NCBI RefSeq assembly: GCF_002614725.1
Contig: NZ_MRZN01000004.1
Span: 62,001-126,000, forward strand
Reading direction: 5' to 3'
DNA length: 64,000 bases
Source: Staphylococcus edaphicus
GTDB taxonomy: Bacteria > Bacillota > Bacilli > Staphylococcales > Staphylococcaceae
This document shows positions 27,681 through 35,860 of the stretch, piece by piece. The notes beneath the pieces were generated by a model that saw only the letters and a program-made list of their open reading frames with translations, made no database searches and had not been told where the DNA came from. The number at the start of each line of letters is the position of its first letter. Position 1 is the stretch's first letter. The position numbers and the translations under genes are program-made.

Positions 27681-27969
27681 TACCCATGCTCATACATAAT
27701 TCAAATGATTATTATAGACGTCTGAATTTTTCATTTAACTTAATATAATAGATAATTCATAAAATAGTCGTATAGTAATTTTTAGATGTTTTAAATATAT
27801 ATAAAGTCACATTTTTTCTTGTTTGAAATTTTCTGTTATTTTACAGCTTTGTAATATAATGAAGTACCATTTTACACTTTATCACAGTAAAACATGATAT
27901 TATCAGTCATTAGCCCTAAATTCACTTTTGCTTTATTTGTTACATAATCACTTTAATTATTAGAACTAA
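27681..27969. other. AT-rich intergenic region between the luciferase-like gene and ssaA2
   Basis: No gene or clear RNA structure. It probably holds upstream regulatory sites of both divergent genes. Confidence 0.4.
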
Positions 27970-28035
27970 ATTACAAAATGATAACAACGCCCACAAACAG
28001 CACTTTTTTTGATAAAGTAATTCTTGTCGTTGAAA
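27970..28035 (+). promoter_or_regulatory. WalR-type box and conserved promoter element of ssaA2
   Basis: On the minus strand TGTTAT-CATTT-TGTAAT (27970-27986) fits the WalR consensus TGTWAH-N5-TGTWAH exactly. The 13-base element CTTGTCGTTGAAA follows at 28023-28035. The same two elements, 53 bases apart start to start, occur before the second CHAP gene at 33110. WalR control of ssaA genes is established in S. aureus; here it is inferred from the motif. Confidence 0.75.
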
Positions 28036-28130
28036 CAGCGAATAAAAATTATAAAATTGTCGTTTAGAGACTGGGATAAAATTAATACTAATATTTAAAT
28101 TATTTACTATTCTTAGGAGGATATTTAACA

Positions 28131-28868
28131 ATGAAAAAAATCGCTACAGCTTCTATCGCTACTGCAGGAATCGCTACTTTTGCTTTTGCACAACATGATG
28201 CAGATGCAGCAGAAAACAATAATGGGGGATATAACCCAAATGACCCAAGTTCATATAGCTATTCATACACTATAGATCAACAAGGTCAATACCACTACAC
28301 TTGGCAAGGTAATTGGAATCCAAGCAACAGTGATCAAGGTCACACTAATAACAATGGTCAAGGTCAAACTAGCAATACTAACTCAACTAATAATAATTCA
28401 ACTCAATCATATACAGCTAATAACCAAGGTACTGGTGGTAAAGGTGCTGTTTCTAACTCTACTTCAAACAGTAATGTTAAAGTAAGTACTACTAGCGCAC
28501 CATCAAATGGTTCAAGCTCAAATTCAATTTCAAATACTTCAGGTTCTTCAAACAACCTATACACAGCTGGACAATGTACATATTATGTATATGACAAAGT
28601 TGGCGGTAAAATCGGTTCTACATGGGGTAACGCAAATAACTGGGCAAGCGCTGCAGCTGCTTCAGGTTACACTGTAAACAACTCACCTGCTTCAGGTTCT
28701 ATCTTACAATCAACAGCTGGTGGTTACGGTCACGTAGCATATGTTGAAAATGTAAATAGTGATGGTTCTATCAATGTTTCTGAAATGAACTATGGTCAAG
28801 GCGCTGGTGTGGTTACATCACGTACTATCTCTGCAAGCGAAGCTTCAGGTTACAACTACATCCACTAA
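28131..28868 (+). CDS. ssaA2: SsaA2-like secreted CHAP-domain protein
   Basis: The 245-residue secreted protein has a signal peptide ending near DADAAE, a low-complexity Tyr/Ser/Asn/Gln linker (residues about 30-140) that begins [20 protein letters not shown] as in SsaA2, and a C-terminal CHAP amidase domain. The catalytic Cys is in [17 protein letters not shown] and the His in [16 protein letters not shown] proteins of this group cleave peptidoglycan stem or cross-bridge peptides. ATG follows AGGAGG. The C-terminal domain is closely similar to that of the gene at 33110, indicating paralogues. Confidence 0.9.
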   Translation: MKKIATASIATAGIATFAFAQHDADAAENNNGGYNPNDPSSYSYSYTIDQQGQYHYTWQGNWNPSNSDQGHTNNNGQGQTSNTNSTNNNSTQSYTANNQGTGGKGAVSNSTSNSNVKVSTTSAPSNGSSSNSISNTSGSSNNLYTAGQCTYYVYDKVGGKIGSTWGNANNWASAAAASGYTVNNSPASGSILQSTAGGYGHVAYVENVNSDGSINVSEMNYGQGAGVVTSRTISASEASGYNYIH

Positions 28869-28881
28869 TACTTAGTGATAT

Positions 28882-28914
28882 AAAAAAGACAATCCTTTTG
28901 GGGTTGTCTTTTTT
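28882..28914 (+). terminator. Terminator of ssaA2
   Basis: AAAAAAGACAA and TTGTCTTTTTT arms flank a short loop 14 bases past the stop, followed by T residues. Confidence 0.85.
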
Positions 28915-29550
28915 GTTATGCTTAAATGAAGATAGAAAAGCAATGATTCCTATATATTTATTCTTTCATAAAATACCTGTATACTATTTAAAATATTTGT
29001 TTTATAACGTATTGACAGTAATTTATGATAGCTCCTGTGAGAAAAACACTTGTCGTGGTCGACAAGCTAACGCAGTTCCTACCAAAGCATCCATAAAAAA
29101 GCTGACAACAAAGTAAGAACCTTTATCAGCAGTCTTAAATTAACCATATGCTTGTCTCATTTTAATATATATTCAAACAACTATGGTCCTTAGTGTTCCA
29201 TTCTAAATAAATGATTGCGCTAATAAATCGGTTCTATAATGTAATATCGCTACAATATACAGAACAAAACCGATTAAAAATAGATAATAGAAGGATATTA
29301 AACACTTTATCTACATTGAAATATTGATGAAGTGATTGGTACATAGCAATATCGCTACAATGATTACTACGTACATAATAGATTCATCTCATTCATAGTT
29401 ATGTTTAGCCTAATTATATATTTTTAAACTTCTAATATGAAATTGATATAAATAAATTGTAAGGGCTTCACAAATGATATCCTCTTTGTTTATCTATCTG
29501 CTTAGTTAAGTGCTTATATTACACGCTTATAGATAACTATAATATAATAA
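28915..29550. other. Long intergenic region between ssaA2 and the NhaC antiporter
   Basis: No convincing gene in 636 bases; a nominal 72-codon frame at its start lacks a start signal and overlaps the terminator. It contains a small palindrome (CTTGTCG-TGGT-CGACAAG, 29049-29066), a hairpin framed by AATCGGTT and AACCGATT (29226-29275), and two copies of the 13-mer AATATCGCTACAA (29243-29255 and 29348-29360), which also occurs right after the second CHAP gene. The region may be a decayed duplication of the ssaA area or hold a small RNA; nothing proves either. Confidence 0.4.
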
Positions 29551-29592
29551 AACATCAGCTCAATGACTGTTGTGAATCATTGAACTGATGTT
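29551..29592 (-). terminator. Terminator of the opine-dehydrogenase/NhaC operon
   Basis: A 16-bp stem with one G-U pair (arms 29551-29566 and 29577-29592) is followed on the minus strand by TTATTATATT, about 37 bases past the stop. Confidence 0.75.
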
Positions 29593-29628
29593 GAATTAAT
29601 GTGAAATGGTGCACCCACCGTTGTTACA

Positions 29629-31026
29629 CTATTCATTTATTTCTGCTTTTTTAATACCTATACCAGTAAAGCCATAGAATAAAGCAAATAGTACACATAA
29701 ATAACATGGTACTGTCCATATAAAGAATTGATCAACTGTTACGCCTAGTTGTTGTGTATAATAAATACCAGATGTTCCCCATGGAATTAATGGAATAATC
29801 ATTGTACCTGAGTCTTCTAATGTTCTAGATAAATTGGATCTATCGAGTCCCATTTTATTGTACATATCCATCATCAGAACACCTACCATAATAATCACAA
29901 CAGATGCTACACCTGCAGCAAGCACCATCATGAGACCACCTAATACCGTTGCTAGCACCAATTGTCCCACTGTATTTATGTTTTTAGATATTTTTTGCAA
30001 AATCACATCTAAACAGCCTGTCTTTTCAACAATACCAGCAAATGCATAACCACAAAATATCGTAACCACAATTTCAGTCATACTCATAATGCCGCCCTGT
30101 TCTATCAAACTGATAGCTTTATTTGTTAATGTACCACTATTGGTTATGACCATATCCTTATTAAAGCCATCAAATGTTGCTTTGAAACCGTCGACAATTT
30201 TAAATCCATTATTTACTGCGCCAACAATAATTGCACTTAATGCAGAAATCAACATTGCTGGCACTGTTGACATTTTCATTAGCAAACAAATGATAATAAC
30301 AATTAAAGGTATCCATACAAAAATATTTATATTATATATTTGTGACAGTTCTTTTAACAATTCGTTAACCTGAGATGTATTCGTGTTACCACCAAACTGT
30401 CTTCCCGCAAAGTACCATACAATCAGTCCTACAATTGAAGCCGGTACCGTCGTCCAGACCATTGCTCTTATATGTGAAAATATATTCACTTTTGTTACTA
30501 ATGCAGCTAAGTTTGTTGTATCTGAAAGTGGAGACATTTTATCTCCAAATACCGCACCAGCAATGATAGCACCAGCAGCCATACCTGGCGTGATATGTAA
30601 TTGTGTTGCAATGGCCATTAAGGCTATGCCGGCCGTTGAGGCAGAACCCCAGGCTGTTCCCGTCGCAACAGATGTAACTGCACAAATGATAAATGCTGAA
30701 ACCAAAAATATATTAGGATTTAAAAACTCTAGACCATAATAAATAAGTGCTGGAACAGTGCCAGAATACATCCATGTTCCTACAATAATACCGACAGCTA
30801 AAATAATAAAAATTGCTGGCATTGCTGTAGATAAACGTTTCGTTATCCCTTCTTCTAAATCTTGCCATTTCAATCCTACTCTTCTTGCTATTAATGCAGC
30901 ATAAGCAGAAGATAATATTAAAAGCGCCTGTATCGGTATATCAAACACTACAAATCCAGTAATCACGATGATAACCATTACTATAATTGTTGAGATTGAT
31001 TCTAAAAATGTTGGTTGTCTTTTCAT
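29629..31026 (-). CDS. NhaC-family Na+/H+ antiporter-like transporter
   Basis: The 465-residue membrane protein has about eleven hydrophobic helices and NhaC-family motifs: TGTAWGSASTAGIALMAIA, GAVFGDKMSPLSDTTNLAA and IPLIPWGTSGIYYTQQLG. I use the ATG at 31026, eight bases from a GGGGG site. NhaC members include Na+/H+ and malate or amino acid exchangers, so the cargo cannot be read from sequence. It follows an opine-dehydrogenase-family gene by 28 bases in the same direction, which suggests a shared metabolite rather than simple pH homeostasis. Confidence 0.82.
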   Translation of the reverse strand: MKRQPTFLESISTIIVMVIIVITGFVVFDIPIQALLILSSAYAALIARRVGLKWQDLEEGITKRLSTAMPAIFIILAVGIIVGTWMYSGTVPALIYYGLEFLNPNIFLVSAFIICAVTSVATGTAWGSASTAGIALMAIATQLHITPGMAAGAIIAGAVFGDKMSPLSDTTNLAALVTKVNIFSHIRAMVWTTVPASIVGLIVWYFAGRQFGGNTNTSQVNELLKELSQIYNINIFVWIPLIVIIICLLMKMSTVPAMLISALSAIIVGAVNNGFKIVDGFKATFDGFNKDMVITNSGTLTNKAISLIEQGGIMSMTEIVVTIFCGYAFAGIVEKTGCLDVILQKISKNINTVGQLVLATVLGGLMMVLAAGVASVVIIMVGVLMMDMYNKMGLDRSNLSRTLEDSGTMIIPLIPWGTSGIYYTQQLGVTVDQFFIWTVPCYLCVLFALFYGFTGIGIKKAEINE

Positions 31027-31054
31027 ACACAATCCCCCTCTGTTATATAACTAA

Positions 31055-32125
31055 TTATTCAAATCCTAGTTTATCTTTGCCTAATTCATCGATTGTTAGA
31101 CCTTCTTCAAAGAAATCTCGCTCTAATATTGTTGATGCGAGCACGATAATTGCATCAATATTTGGCGTTGCAACATCGATTTCACGTCCAAGACTTGACC
31201 ATAATACTAATCCAAAAGCAATGTCTTCAGTTAAATAACGATTCTTCACATGGTTTGGTCCTTTAATCTGTGAAAATACGGGACTCGTGTTAAATAATCT
31301 GTTTAGCGGTTCATCTTCATCTTGTCTTTCTAAATAACCTCTTTCAATTCGCGCTTCTTTGGCAGTAGATAATTCAAAGCCAAGTTTACGTCCTAAAGTG
31401 AGTCTTTCTAATTCAACTGCATGTAATAATCTAACTGTATGCTTAGTAATTCCTTCTTCATATAAAGCAAAATTATCCGCATAATCAATACGTCCTACGT
31501 TCAGTAAAGTTGGTCCAGGGTGCACCTCTGGGTTACCATTTTCTAAATTAGTCTTCCATAAACTTTCTTCTTTAACGATATTTGGGTACAACGTTTCTAT
31601 CTTATCAAAACAATCACTTAAGTACTCTTTATCATATGTTGAAAAATGAACTTTTCTCACATTTAATGACAAATCTACTCGTGCTTCTTCAAAATTAACT
31701 CGTGTGCCATATGTCAAAGTATTTACTTCTGCAAAATGTGGTAACACATCTATATGCATATCTTCAAGCACATTCATGAATCGAATAGACCCCATAGAAG
31801 CTGCAATATTGAAGAAAATGAGTTGCTCTTTCTTCACAAAAGGCGCCATTGTTTGTGCATAGTGTTCGATAAATGAAGATGGTATAACAATTTGTATAAC
31901 TTCTGCATCCTGAAGCACATACTCCATATCATCACTAACATTAGTAAATTCAATAAAACTTTCTTCTCCTTCATTATTAAAAGTGAATCCACCTTGTGCT
32001 AGTGCTTTGTCAAACTTATTCATTGATTGGTTCCTACAATATAATTTGACCTCATGCCCCTTATTGATCATATCTAGTGCAGCAGTTACGGCACCATTAC
32101 CTGACCCTACGATAGCTATTTTCAT
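31055..32125 (-). CDS. NAD(P)-dependent opine (octopine/nopaline) dehydrogenase family protein
   Basis: The 356-residue protein has an N-terminal Rossmann fold with GSGNGAVTAALDMINKGHEV and a C-terminal octopine-dehydrogenase domain including NGNPEVHPGPTLLNVGRI, whose histidine is the usual catalytic one. The family makes or breaks opines by joining an amino acid to a keto acid through reductive amination. It is shorter than staphylopine dehydrogenase CntM as I know it, and no nicotianamine-synthase-like gene is adjacent, so it is a different enzyme. First gene of an operon with an NhaC-type transporter. Confidence 0.8.
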   Translation of the reverse strand: MKIAIVGSGNGAVTAALDMINKGHEVKLYCRNQSMNKFDKALAQGGFTFNNEGEESFIEFTNVSDDMEYVLQDAEVIQIVIPSSFIEHYAQTMAPFVKKEQLIFFNIAASMGSIRFMNVLEDMHIDVLPHFAEVNTLTYGTRVNFEEARVDLSLNVRKVHFSTYDKEYLSDCFDKIETLYPNIVKEESLWKTNLENGNPEVHPGPTLLNVGRIDYADNFALYEEGITKHTVRLLHAVELERLTLGRKLGFELSTAKEARIERGYLERQDEDEPLNRLFNTSPVFSQIKGPNHVKNRYLTEDIAFGLVLWSSLGREIDVATPNIDAIIVLASTILERDFFEEGLTIDELGKDKLGFE

Positions 32126-32407
32126 AATTTCCCTTCTTTCTTTTTATTTTTCGGACTATCAATTATAAACATTACTATCAACTATAGCCTATATAGAAAT
32201 TTAATAAACACTGGTTTACAACTTAAATTTGAGGTAATAGTAAGTAATAGTTTAGAAATTGCATTATTATATTTTAACAAGGATAGACATAAGGATATAG
32301 TCAATTTTTACAATTAAATATAATAAATTAATTTACATTCTATTGCTCATCAAAGTTTGTTATAGTAAAACTATCCACAACTTCAAACTAAAGGAGGTAT
32401 ATCAGAT

Positions 32408-32779
32408 ATGGTTGAATTTGATAATAACCAACAAACTAATCTGTATGTAAATCAAGAATCTGATTCAGACGCAAGATTAATGGCAACATTAATCTATGTA
32501 TTAAGTTTTTTCACTTCAATAATTGCACCATTGATTATCTGGTTGATTAAGCGTGAAGATTCACCATTTGTCGATAGAGCTGGGAAAAACTTTTTTAACT
32601 TCGTGCTTTCTTATGTTATTTGGTTAAGCATTGCAACGATAGCAATGCTTATATTAATAGGATTTATATTGTTCCCTATTATCGCAATATTACATTTCAT
32701 TTTTACAATTGTGGCAGCGGTAAAAGCATATAATGGTGAAGATTATTTACCACCACTATCAATACGATTCTTCAAATAA
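32408..32779 (+). CDS. DUF4870 domain membrane protein
   Basis: The 123-residue protein has an acidic, Asn/Gln-rich N-terminus (about 25 residues) and then a DUF4870 region: LMATLIYVLSFFTSIIAPLI, WLIKREDSPFVDRAGKNFFNF and two further membrane helices. The motif KNFFNF is typical of the family. The start lies behind AAAGGAGG. The function of DUF4870 proteins is unknown. The gene sits between the opine-dehydrogenase operon and the second CHAP gene. Confidence 0.8.
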   Translation: MVEFDNNQQTNLYVNQESDSDARLMATLIYVLSFFTSIIAPLIIWLIKREDSPFVDRAGKNFFNFVLSYVIWLSIATIAMLILIGFILFPIIAILHFIFTIVAAVKAYNGEDYLPPLSIRFFK

Positions 32780-32906
32780 TCAAAACACAATTTTGTGATT
32801 TTTTACAATTGTTGTAACACTTATAATATTAAAAACTGTAAATTTTATTAAAAAACGTTATATTAAAGCCTCATATCCTATATTACGGCTTGATATGATC
32901 CTGTAA

Positions 32907-32947
32907 CCTCACATCTCGTTTATTACAACGAGATGTGAGGTTTTTTT
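32907..32947 (+). terminator. Intrinsic terminator after the DUF4870 gene
   Basis: Perfect 14-bp stem CCTCACATCTCGTT/AACGAGATGTGAGG (loop of 6) followed by seven T residues. It lies about 130 bases past the stop, so the transcript has a long 3' untranslated region. Confidence 0.88.
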
Positions 32948-32953
32948 AATTGT

Positions 32954-33019
32954 TTTACAAAAGCGTAACAATCCACACAAAGCTTGATTCATCTGTTAGA
33001 GTATTACTTGTCGTTGAAA
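32954..33019 (+). promoter_or_regulatory. WalR-type box and conserved promoter element of the second CHAP gene
   Basis: The minus strand reads TGTTAC-GCTTT-TGTAAA (32954-32970), a full match to the WalR consensus. CTTGTCGTTGAAA follows at 33007-33019. Spacing between the two elements is identical to that in front of ssaA2. Confidence 0.75.
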
Positions 33020-33109
33020 GCAAACCGTAAAAAGAATAACTATTAAAATTTAAGACAATCAATTGAATAACATATAACACTTTATAATCTTTGGGAGGAT
33101 TTTTTAATT

Positions 33110-33577
33110 ATGAAAAAATTAGTTACAGCAACAACTTTAACAGCAGGTATTGGCGCAGCAATCGTAGGATTAGATCACGGAAACGAAGCAGATGCAGCAG
33201 AACAAACGCAACCAACAAATCAAAACACTACACAATCTACTTCAGGTTCTAGTGCTAACTTATATACAGCTGGTCAATGTACTTGGTATGTATTCGATAA
33301 AGTTGGTGGAAATATCGGTTCAACATGGGGCAACGCTAATAACTGGGCTTCAGCAGCATCTTCAGCAGGTTACACAGTAAATAACTCTCCAGAAGCTGGA
33401 TCAATTTTACAATCATCTTCAGGCGCATACGGTCACGTCGCTTATGTTGAAAATGTAAATAGTGATGGTTCTGTAAACGTATCTGAAATGAACTATAATG
33501 GTGGACCATACTCAGTTAGTGAACGTACAATTTCAGCTGGCGAAGCTAGTTCATATAACTACATTCACGTAAACTAA
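33110..33577 (+). CDS. Secreted CHAP-domain amidase, short SsaA-like
   Basis: The 155-residue secreted protein has a signal peptide (cleavage near DAAEQ), a short Gln/Thr-rich linker and a CHAP domain with catalytic Cys in [17 protein letters not shown] and His in [12 protein letters not shown]. The domain is nearly the same as that of the ssaA2-like protein at 28131, but the Tyr/Asn linker is missing. Likely a peptidoglycan hydrolase under WalKR control. ATG follows GGGAGGA. Confidence 0.88.
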   Translation: MKKLVTATTLTAGIGAAIVGLDHGNEADAAEQTQPTNQNTTQSTSGSSANLYTAGQCTWYVFDKVGGNIGSTWGNANNWASAASSAGYTVNNSPEAGSILQSSSGAYGHVAYVENVNSDGSVNVSEMNYNGGPYSVSERTISAGEASSYNYIHVN

Positions 33578-33614
33578 GTATTAATATCGCTACAAAACCT
33601 AATATTGAATGAAG

Positions 33615-33653
33615 AAAGAGCTCGAGGTAGTTACATGCCTCGGGCTCTTTTTG
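33615..33653 (+). terminator. Terminator of the short CHAP gene
   Basis: 13-bp stem AAAGAGCTCGAGG/CCTCGGGCTCTTT with one G-U pair, followed by TT, about 40 bases past the stop. Confidence 0.85.
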
Positions 33654-33934
33654 TTATTGACAATAGTTGATTCTAATAAAGATACAAATTCGTTTTTATT
33701 TAACATACCTTTACTCTTTTTGAAAATAAGCAATAATTTGGCATGGCATGTGCTTCAGGGCGTATAACCTACACAACGACTGACGGATAATTTATCAATG
33801 ATATAACATGAGGATAATATTTAAACATATGCTGATTACTGCGTTCTTATTATTTTCTATTTCTAGTCATATTGAACTCTAGTCGATTATTTGAGAAAAT
33901 GAAATGGTTTAATGATTATAAGGAGGCACATCAA
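33654..33934. other. Intergenic region upstream of the SMR pair
   Basis: It presumably holds the promoter of the SMR operon. I looked for guanidine riboswitches (ykkC-I, mini-ykkC, ykkC-III), which often precede such genes, and did not find convincing structures; isolated ACGA and ACGG strings near 33775 are not in hairpins. Confidence 0.4.
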
Positions 33935-34255
33935 ATGCAGTGGTTCAAGGTTATCTTAGCCGGACTCATAGAAATTGTATGGGTAACTGGTTTAAATACA
34001 GCCGATTCAGTACTTGGTTGGATTGGAACATTCATAGTTATTATTATTAGTTTCTTTCTTGTTATTTCTGCTTGTAAATACTTACCAGTTGGTACAGTAT
34101 ATGCTGTGTTTGTCGGTATTGGTGCTGTAGGGACAGTATTTGTAGACATGATATTTTTAGGAGATCCATTCAATTTAATTAAGATTATCCTAATTATCTT
34201 GTTAGTTATCGGCATTGTAGGTTTAAAATTAACTACTGAGGAGGCTGAAAGCTAA
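33935..34255 (+). CDS. Paired small multidrug resistance protein, first subunit
   Basis: The 106-residue protein has four membrane helices and the SMR hallmark Glu in GLIEIVWVTGLN (about residue 12), as in YkkC/SugE-type proteins. The ATG at 33935 is chosen because AAGGAGG lies just upstream; a longer in-frame version has no ribosome binding site. Heterodimeric SMR pairs export cationic drugs or guanidinium. It is followed at once by a second SMR gene. Confidence 0.85.
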   Translation: MQWFKVILAGLIEIVWVTGLNTADSVLGWIGTFIVIIISFFLVISACKYLPVGTVYAVFVGIGAVGTVFVDMIFLGDPFNLIKIILIILLVIGIVGLKLTTEEAES

Positions 34256-34569
34256 TGGCATGGATTATCTTATTAATTGCTGGCCTTTTAGAAGTTGTAG
34301 GTGTGATTGTATTAAATGAAATTACACGTACGAAAAAGAAATGGCTCATCGTCGTATTAGCACTTGCATTTATCTGTAGTTTCAGCACGTTAAAGTTTGC
34401 AATGAACGATATTCCGATGGGCACAGCTTATGCAGTGTGGAGCGGGATTGGTACTGGTGGTGGTACCTTAGTAGGTATGTTCTTGTATAATGAATCAAAA
34501 AATGCAAAAAGAATCTTCTTTATTGCTTTAATTATACTATCTATCGTAGGTTTAAAAATAGTAGGTTAA
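34255..34569 (+). CDS. Paired small multidrug resistance protein, second subunit
   Basis: The 104-residue protein has four membrane helices and the SMR core GLLEVVGVIVLNE (conserved Glu near residue 11) and PMGTAYAVWSGIGTGGG. Its start overlaps the stop of the first subunit by one base. Unlike the first subunit it carries a positively charged loop (TRTKKKW), which fits the opposite membrane orientation expected of a dual-topology pair. Resembles YkkD. Confidence 0.85.
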   Translation: MAWIILLIAGLLEVVGVIVLNEITRTKKKWLIVVLALAFICSFSTLKFAMNDIPMGTAYAVWSGIGTGGGTLVGMFLYNESKNAKRIFFIALIILSIVGLKIVG

Positions 34570-34638
34570 TATTTTAAAATCAAATGTGAGATAAATAACT
34601 TTTACTGATTTCAGGATAATATGCAGCTATTTAGCATT

Positions 34639-34691
34639 TAGGGTGGTGGCTTAAAGTCTAAAACACCATTAGATTTTAACCTATCGCCCTA
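34639..34691 (+). terminator. Terminator of the SMR pair
   Basis: A long hairpin with inner arms TTAAAGTCTAA/TTAGATTTTAA and outer TAGGG/CCCTA arms is followed by TTTTTAT. Confidence 0.75.
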
Positions 34692-34844
34692 TTTTTATAA
34701 AATTTATTAAAATAAAGTTTACACAGTTATCGTATTTAAACTGGATTTTCTGATTAATGTTTTACTTTTTACTATTTTACAGTACTAATATTTGTTTGGT
34801 TCCATGAAATTTACTATACTTTAAGGTGAAGGAAGTGATTATAT

Positions 34845-35801
34845 ATGGTAAAAGTTTATATCGCAGGTCCAATTCCTGAAGTTGGTCTCAACTTATTAAA
34901 AGATCAAGGCTTTGAAGTTAATATGTATGAAGGACAAGGTATCATTGATAAAGAGACACTCAAGCAAGGCGTTAAAGATGCGGATGCATTGATAAGTCTT
35001 CTTTCAACTAATGTCGATAAAGATGTGATTGATGCCGCCAATAATCTTAAGATCATCACAAATTATGGTGCTGGTTTCAATAATGTTGATATTGATTATG
35101 CTCGTCAACAAAACATCGATGTTACAAACACACCTAAAGCATCCACAAATTCTACGGCAGAGTTAACCTTTGCACTTGTACTTGCTGTTGCAAGAAGAAT
35201 TCCAGAAGGTGATAAACTATGTAGAACCACTGGTTTTGATGGATGGGCGCCTTTATTTTTCCGCGGTAGAGAAGTTTCTGGTAAAACAATTGGCATTATT
35301 GGCCTAGGTGAAATTGGTAGTGCAGTGGCTAGACGTGCCAAAGCTTTTGACATGAACGTCCTATACACAGGACCGCATCAGAAAGTCGAGAAAGAACGAG
35401 AAATTGGTGCAAAATATGTTGATTTAGACACATTATTAAAAAATTCAGATTTTGTCACAATTAACGCTGCCTATAGTCCAAGTTTACATCACCAAATAGA
35501 CAAAGCACAGTTTGAAATGATGAAGCCAACTAGTTACTTAATCAATGCTTCAAGAGGTCCTATCGTTCATGAACAGGCTTTAGTACAAGCATTAAAAGAA
35601 AAAGAAATTGAAGGCGCAGCCTTAGACGTATTCGAATTCGAACCAGAAATTCATGATGAACTTAAAACATTAGACAATGTTGTAATTACGCCTCACATTG
35701 GTAATGCAACATATGAATCACGTGACATGATGTCAAAAATTGTAGCAAATGATACAATTAGTAAAATGAACAATCAAAAACCTAAATTTGCCGTAAACTA
35801 A
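34845..35801 (+). CDS. D-isomer-specific 2-hydroxyacid dehydrogenase
   Basis: The 318-residue NAD-dependent enzyme has a split catalytic domain (YGAGFNNVDIDYA, PKASTNSTAELTFAL), the nucleotide-binding GKTIGIIGLGEIGSAVARRA, and the catalytic Arg (INASRGPIV), Glu and His (VVITPHIGNAT) of the family. It most resembles the glyoxylate/hydroxypyruvate reductase branch, though the substrate cannot be assigned. ATG follows AAGGAAGTG. It is transcribed alone. Confidence 0.85.
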   Translation: MVKVYIAGPIPEVGLNLLKDQGFEVNMYEGQGIIDKETLKQGVKDADALISLLSTNVDKDVIDAANNLKIITNYGAGFNNVDIDYARQQNIDVTNTPKASTNSTAELTFALVLAVARRIPEGDKLCRTTGFDGWAPLFFRGREVSGKTIGIIGLGEIGSAVARRAKAFDMNVLYTGPHQKVEKEREIGAKYVDLDTLLKNSDFVTINAAYSPSLHHQIDKAQFEMMKPTSYLINASRGPIVHEQALVQALKEKEIEGAALDVFEFEPEIHDELKTLDNVVITPHIGNATYESRDMMSKIVANDTISKMNNQKPKFAVN

Positions 35802-35816
35802 AAAATTATGTACAGA

Positions 35817-35857
35817 AAAACCTCGAAACAGTGATTTAGACATTGTTTCGAGGTTTT
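35817..35857. terminator. Convergent terminator (hydroxyacid dehydrogenase / FAD monooxygenase)
   Basis: 17-bp stem AAAACCTCGAAACAGTG with CATTGTTTCGAGGTTTT (one G-U pair), 16 bases after one stop and 4 before the other. Confidence 0.88.
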
Positions 35858-35860
35858 GTT

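Noticed and set aside
28898-29116. Nominal 72-codon frame downstream of ssaA2
   Set aside because: It starts inside the ssaA2 terminator and has no ribosome binding site or recognisable motif.
31055-32125. Staphylopine dehydrogenase CntM
   Set aside because: The protein is shorter than CntM as I know it and no cntK, cntL or cnt transporter genes are adjacent, so only family membership is claimed.
33654-33934. Guanidine riboswitch upstream of the SMR pair
   Set aside because: ACGA and ACGG strings occur close together but are not in the loops of paired hairpins, and the ykkC-I core is absent.
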